Positions 59,951 through 64,000 of a DNA stretch of 64,000 nucleotides are shown here, piece after piece. The notes beneath the pieces were generated by a model. It was not told the DNA's origin, did no database searches, and saw only the letters and a program-made list of their open reading frames with translations. Source of the DNA: Paenibacillus campinasensis (GTDB lineage Bacteria; Bacillota; Bacilli; Paenibacillales; Paenibacillaceae); contig NZ_NPBY01000013.1 in NCBI RefSeq assembly GCF_002272015.1, positions 1-64,000 of the forward strand, read 5' to 3'. Each line of letters begins with the position of its first letter. Position 1 is the first letter of the stretch. The translations under genes and the position numbers were made by a program.

Positions 59951-62509
59951 ATGGGCAATTTCGCTAAATATATGCTGCTTGCTGCCAGTGTGCTGACAGC
60001 ACTGATGATGGCCGGTTGTACGGATAAAGGACCGGAAAAGGCAGCTGGCGATGAAGGCAATGGGCCCGCCAACAGCTTCACGCCGGGAGCAGCCCTTAAG
60101 TCATCGTTCGTCAATCCGAGCGTCAAAGGCATGAAAGGTATTGCCGAGAACGATCAGCTCCAGCTGCTAACGGACGATCAGACGGGGGCGATCGCCGTCG
60201 TGCATAAGGCAAGCGGCGAAATTTGGCACAGCAATCCCCCTGGCCATGAGTCGGATCCGCTGGCCGCGGGCGTGAACAAAAGCTTGTTGTCCTCTCAGTT
60301 GAAGCTTGACTTTTATAACAGCTTCGGACAGATAAATTCGGTCAATTCGCACGCCGACAGCGCGGCTTACAAGCAAATCGGCATGGAGGAAATCCCAAAC
60401 GGCGTTCGCGTTAACTACCGGTTCGGCACGGACAAAAAAACGATGGACGACATGCCCAAGAAGATCAGCAAGACCCGTTTTGAACAGAACCTGTTAAGCA
60501 AGCTGGACAGCGCCGGCCAGCGAACGCTGAAAATCGCGTACACGGAAGATGCCGAGCAAGGGGTGTATGTCCGGTCCGACGGCGCGCTCAAAGGTCTTCA
60601 GCTGGAACGTGCGCTTAAAGCCTTTGAGGATGCCGGATATACCGAGGACGATTTGCTGGTGGACATCGAGGAGAACCATTTGGATCAGACCAAGCCTGAA
60701 CCGCGGGTATTTCATGCCTCGATCGAATATACGCTGGACGGCGACAGTCTGATCGCCAAGCTTCCGGTTTCCAGCATCGATTTCCCGGCTGAATATCCAG
60801 TGAATACGGTCTCGTTCCTTAGCTTCTTCGGTGCAGGGGGGGCGGAGGATAAGGGCTCAATCCTTGTTCCAGACGGATCTGGGGCACTGATCCATTTTAA
60901 TAACGGCAAGACGCGGTACCCTTCCTACCAGCAGAGCGTGTACGGAATGGACCGAACGATGAGCGGGATTGAAACGGCGGATAGCAGCCAAGATGTCAGA
61001 CTGCCGGTGTTCGGTATCATCCGTGAAGGCGGGGCATTTATCGGCATCATCGAGGAAGGGGCTCCGGCCGCGACGATCCATGCCGACGTCAGCGGCAGAC
61101 TGAACAGCTATAACTACGTATACCCGGCGTTCACGGTAATCAACAAAGGCGACTTAAGCCTGGATGCGAACGGCCAGCAGCGCTCGCTCCCGAAGTTCCA
61201 GGAGGATCCGATGCGAAGCGATTTTTCGGTCCGGTATGCGTTTGTAGGCAAGCAGTCGGCTTCCTATCCGGGACTCGCCGCCTATTACAGGAATTACTTG
61301 GAGCAACAGGGAGGCCTCCCGGCAATTGCCGAGAGAAATGAAGAGAATATGCCGTTCTATATGCAGCTTGTAGGAAGCATTTATAAGAAAAAGCATTTTG
61401 CAGGAATTCCGTATCGGGCGCTGGAGCCGCTCACGACGTTCGAACAAGCGCAAAGCATTCTGACAGAGATGGGCAAGCGAGGCATCCATGACATCAAATT
61501 GAAGTATAGCGGCTGGTTCAACAAGGGGCTGGCTCATGAGGTTCCAGACAGCGTCTCCGTTGATCAACAGGTAGGGGGAGAGAAGGGACTCCGGCGTCTG
61601 TTATCCTATGCGAACGAGAATGGGGTAACGCTGTATCCGGATGTCGCCATCCTTACCGCGCTGTCCGGTTCCGGGTTCAACGAGGCGAAGGAGGCGTCCA
61701 GAACGCTGCGAGGCATCCCCGCAGAGATCTATTCCTTCAATCCGGCGCTGAATCGGCGGGATCGGACCGGTTCGCCGGCTTATGTAGTTTCACCGCGGTT
61801 CATAGGTAGCTACACGGAAGCTTTCTTAAAGGATTATGGAAAATACGGCGCTATTGGCGTGTCGCTGAGTGATCTTGCCGCCGAGCTCAACAGCGATTTT
61901 CGCAAGCATCGTCAAATTGACCGTACGGAGTCCGAGCAGTTGTCTCTGGATGCGCTGAACAAGATTTCAGATGCCAATCTTCAGGTCATGGCTGACGGAG
62001 GAAATGCTTATGCGCTGCCTTTCTTAACCGATATCACCCATGCGCCCATGTCTAGCAGCCGCTTTAAAATCGAAGACGCGGAAATCCCCTTCTATCAAAT
62101 GGTTGTCCGCGGGCATATCGATTACACGGGAGCGCCTTACAACCTGTCCGCATATACCGATGCCAAGCCATATATTTTGAAGTGTTTGGAGTATGGTGCT
62201 GGCGTGTATTTTCAATGGTTCTATGAACCTAATCATAAAATAAAGGACACAGAGCATAACGAACTGTTCTCTGCCAATTACGCGTTATGGATCGACGAGG
62301 CCGCCCGCATCTACGAGGAAGTCAATGCATTTCTGAAAAAGGTTCGCCATGAGCGGATCGTCGGGCATGACGAATTGGCTGACGGCGTGTTCAAGACGAC
62401 ATACGAGAGCGGCGTGTACGTCATCGTGAATTACAATCGTGCACCGGTGACGATAGATGGCGTAACCATTGAAGCCGAAAGCTATGTGACGGGTGGTGAA
62501 GCGCCATGA
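59951..62509 (+). CDS. Large DUF5696-like surface lipoprotein
   Basis: The 852-residue protein has a lipoprotein signal (LLAASVLTALMMAGC, lipidated C23), a short linker and a beta-rich half from about 55 to 450 (DQLQLLTDDQTGAIAVVHK, LIAKLPVSSIDFPAEYPV, GSILVPDGSGALIHF). Residues about 465-790 read as an alpha/beta-barrel-like region (GIHDIKLKYSGWFNKGL, LLSYANENGVTLYPDVAIL, YGAIGVSLSDLAAELNS, VMADGGNAYALPFLTDIT). A small beta domain closes it. The layout resembles large glycoside hydrolases, but I cannot identify catalytic acids, so enzymatic activity is only suggested. AGGAGGAAGG precedes the ATG; the stop overlaps the next gene. Confidence 0.75.
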   Translation: MGNFAKYMLLAASVLTALMMAGCTDKGPEKAAGDEGNGPANSFTPGAALKSSFVNPSVKGMKGIAENDQLQLLTDDQTGAIAVVHKASGEIWHSNPPGHESDPLAAGVNKSLLSSQLKLDFYNSFGQINSVNSHADSAAYKQIGMEEIPNGVRVNYRFGTDKKTMDDMPKKISKTRFEQNLLSKLDSAGQRTLKIAYTEDAEQGVYVRSDGALKGLQLERALKAFEDAGYTEDDLLVDIEENHLDQTKPEPRVFHASIEYTLDGDSLIAKLPVSSIDFPAEYPVNTVSFLSFFGAGGAEDKGSILVPDGSGALIHFNNGKTRYPSYQQSVYGMDRTMSGIETADSSQDVRLPVFGIIREGGAFIGIIEEGAPAATIHADVSGRLNSYNYVYPAFTVINKGDLSLDANGQQRSLPKFQEDPMRSDFSVRYAFVGKQSASYPGLAAYYRNYLEQQGGLPAIAERNEENMPFYMQLVGSIYKKKHFAGIPYRALEPLTTFEQAQSILTEMGKRGIHDIKLKYSGWFNKGLAHEVPDSVSVDQQVGGEKGLRRLLSYANENGVTLYPDVAILTALSGSGFNEAKEASRTLRGIPAEIYSFNPALNRRDRTGSPAYVVSPRFIGSYTEAFLKDYGKYGAIGVSLSDLAAELNSDFRKHRQIDRTESEQLSLDALNKISDANLQVMADGGNAYALPFLTDITHAPMSSSRFKIEDAEIPFYQMVVRGHIDYTGAPYNLSAYTDAKPYILKCLEYGAGVYFQWFYEPNHKIKDTEHNELFSANYALWIDEAARIYEEVNAFLKKVRHERIVGHDELADGVFKTTYESGVYVIVNYNRAPVTIDGVTIEAESYVTGGEAP

Positions 62510-63423
62510 AATCCATAACCCAGCGATTTGGGCAAAAGCAGCGAAGCTATGGGAAACAGAAGGCATTATGGGGCATTGTTTATGTGATGCCTTGGCTGCT
62601 CGGCTTTATCTTTTTCTTCCTGATCCCTTTGCTGACTTCCCTGATTTACAGTTTCAGCACCGTTACGGCAAATTCCGAAGGCATCGGCATTACGTTTATG
62701 GGGATGAAAAATTACGTGACTGCCTTTACGGTCAACACCAGCTTTAACCGGATGCTGACCGAGGCGATCGTGAACATGGCGGTGAACGTGCCCCTGATCG
62801 TTATTTTCAGTCTCTTTCTGGCCGTCGTCCTGAATCAGAAGTTCCTTGGTCGTTCCTTTGCCAGATCGATATTCTTCCTGCCCGTCATTCTTGCTTCCGG
62901 GGTCATTCTGACCCTGGAAAGCAGCAGCCTCGTTCAGGCGATCAATGATCAGAATGCCGGTTCCGGCGGGCTGATTAATGCACTGGGAAGCTTTGAACTC
63001 GAACGATTGATGCTTCAGGCCGGCGTAAGCGAGACGATCGTAAACTATTTAACGGGAGCCGTGGATCGTATTTATGAGATCGTAAGCCAATCCGGCGTGC
63101 AGATCCTTATATTCCTGGCAGGCATACAGACGATATCCCCCCAGCTGTACGAAGCGTCCAAGATGGAAGGAGCTACGGGTTATGAAGCCTTCTGGAAAAT
63201 CACGTTTCCGATGGTCAGCCCGCTGATTCTGGTCAACATGATCTATACGATTATCGACTCGTTCTCCCGAAATGAGCTGACAGACTTGATCAAGACCACG
63301 GGCTTCGTCCAATTCGATTTCGGACTTAGCTCAGCCATGGCTTGGATTTACTTCCTGGCCATCTCCATCATCCTGTTGATCAGCACGTACTTTGTATCCA
63401 GGAAGGTCTTTTACCATGAATAG
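62506..63423 (+). CDS. Sugar ABC transporter permease (MalF/UgpA type), second pair
   Basis: The 305-residue permease overlaps the DUF5696-like stop as ATGA. It has six helices beginning ALWGIVYVMPWLLGFIFFFL, with EAA loop EASKMEGATGYEAFWKITFP. It has an insert with a Gly-rich loop AINDQNAGSGGLINALGSF and an amphipathic extension before helix 5 that the first-pair permease lacks, so the two pairs are not recent duplicates. Confidence 0.92.
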   Translation: MKSITQRFGQKQRSYGKQKALWGIVYVMPWLLGFIFFFLIPLLTSLIYSFSTVTANSEGIGITFMGMKNYVTAFTVNTSFNRMLTEAIVNMAVNVPLIVIFSLFLAVVLNQKFLGRSFARSIFFLPVILASGVILTLESSSLVQAINDQNAGSGGLINALGSFELERLMLQAGVSETIVNYLTGAVDRIYEIVSQSGVQILIFLAGIQTISPQLYEASKMEGATGYEAFWKITFPMVSPLILVNMIYTIIDSFSRNELTDLIKTTGFVQFDFGLSSAMAWIYFLAISIILLISTYFVSRKVFYHE

Positions 63424-63438
63424 AAGAAGGTGAATGCA

Positions 63439-64000
63439 ATGTCGGTTTCTCGGTGGCTATCGCTCGAAAGCTGGAAACGATGGCTCTGGTCTTTCATACG
63501 TTTAACATTGATCGCTGGCTTGTCCTTTGTCATTCTGTATCCGATTCTGCAAAAAATCTCGACGGCCATCAAAGACAAGGCCGATCTTTATTCACCGGTC
63601 GTCGTATGGATTCCGGAAAATTTCACAATGAGCAATTTCCTTGATGCGATCCGCATTATGGATTACTGGGAAACGCTGTTCAACACGTTTGCGCTGTCGA
63701 CGACGACGACGGTCTTGACGGCCGCTTCTTGCGCACTGGCGGGTTACGGCTTTGCCCGTTTGAAATTCAAGGGCAGCCAGCTTTTGTTCGCCTGTGTTGT
63801 CCTGACGATTCTGGTGCCCCCAACCACGATTCTCATCCCGATTTATTTGAATCTGAAGGATTTTACGCTGATGGGCCTGATTCCGCTCCTCACCGGCAAG
63901 TCCGTCAACCTGTTGAACAGCTATTGGCCGTTCATTCTGACTTCGCTGACCGCCAATTCGCTTAAAGCCGGCTTGTACATTTTTATTTTCCGGCAATTCT
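63439..64000 (+). CDS. Sugar ABC transporter permease (MalG/UgpE type), second pair, cut by window end
   Basis: An open frame of 187 codons runs from an ATG behind AGAAGGTG to the window edge without a stop. It starts MSVSRWLSLESWKRWLWSF, then helix 1 (LTLIAGLSFVILYPILQ), the segment KDKADLYSPVVVWIPENFTM typical of UgpE permeases, and further helices (TLFNTFALSTTTTVLTAASC, LLFACVVLTILVPPTTILIP). The C-terminal EAA loop lies outside the window. It would pair with the preceding permease. Confidence 0.88.
   Translation, partial: MSVSRWLSLESWKRWLWSFIRLTLIAGLSFVILYPILQKISTAIKDKADLYSPVVVWIPENFTMSNFLDAIRIMDYWETLFNTFALSTTTTVLTAASCALAGYGFARLKFKGSQLLFACVVLTILVPPTTILIPIYLNLKDFTLMGLIPLLTGKSVNLLNSYWPFILTSLTANSLKAGLYIFIFRQF

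Overview
The window reads as a chromosomal segment of a spore-forming Bacillota of the Paenibacillus type. Long blocks keep the Bacillus subtilis gene order: yheA-yheB-yheC/yheD, ytoI-ytpI-ytrI-ytrH-dnaE, accD-accA-pyk-fxsA-ytvI-citZ-icd-mdh, and pho-polA-mutM-ytaF-coaE-nrdR. Spore genes (alpha/beta SASP, YtrH, YtrI, YtvI, YtaF, YheC/YheD) are spread through it. Many starts are TTG or GTG behind strong AGGAGG sites, most transcription units end in clear stem-loops, and an AraC-regulated sugar ABC locus with CBM-like and DUF5696-like proteins fits Paenibacillus well. The species cannot be fixed from the sequence alone.

Region by region. 1-1.2 kb is AT-rich: the tail of an HNH-nuclease polymorphic toxin, with a broken reading frame, and its overlapping putative immunity gene. 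1.3-3.3 kb holds a small membrane protein, a HIT protein and a HAD phosphatase. 3.3-10.1 kb is a minus-strand operon of five YheC/YheD ATP-grasp genes plus one acetyltransferase-like gene, divergent from yheB-yheA. 12-19 kb carries ytoI, ytpI, ytrI, ytrH and dnaE. 19-24.6 kb carries a PgpA-like gene, acetyl-CoA carboxylase genes accDA, pyruvate kinase, a thioesterase and fxsA. 24.7-29.8 kb has ytvI and the citrate synthase, isocitrate dehydrogenase and malate dehydrogenase genes. 29.9-34.8 kb has a small membrane protein, an SDR oxidoreductase, a class I fumarase and a BASS-type symporter. 34.8-43.3 kb is the phosphate-starvation region: a PhoR-like kinase, PhoP, a soluble CBS/chemoreceptor-like protein and pstSCAB-phoU, with 11-bp-spaced PhoP boxes at three points. 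43.4-50.4 kb is polA, mutM, ytaF, coaE, a lytic transglycosylase, a SASP gene, nrdR and tRNA-Ala(GGC).

From 50.6 kb to the end of the window lies an accessory carbohydrate locus. An AraC-type regulator with a degenerate receiver is divergent from a long operon encoding a lipoprotein solute-binding protein, a 963-residue protein with two CBM-like domains and a solute-binding domain, two permeases, a membrane-anchored NHL beta-propeller/TPR protein, a Yip1-like membrane protein, a large DUF5696-like lipoprotein and a second permease pair cut by the window edge. No ABC ATPase gene is visible, so a shared MsmX-type ATPase encoded elsewhere is inferred. This locus and the duplicated YheD-YheC module are the best candidates for undescribed biology here.
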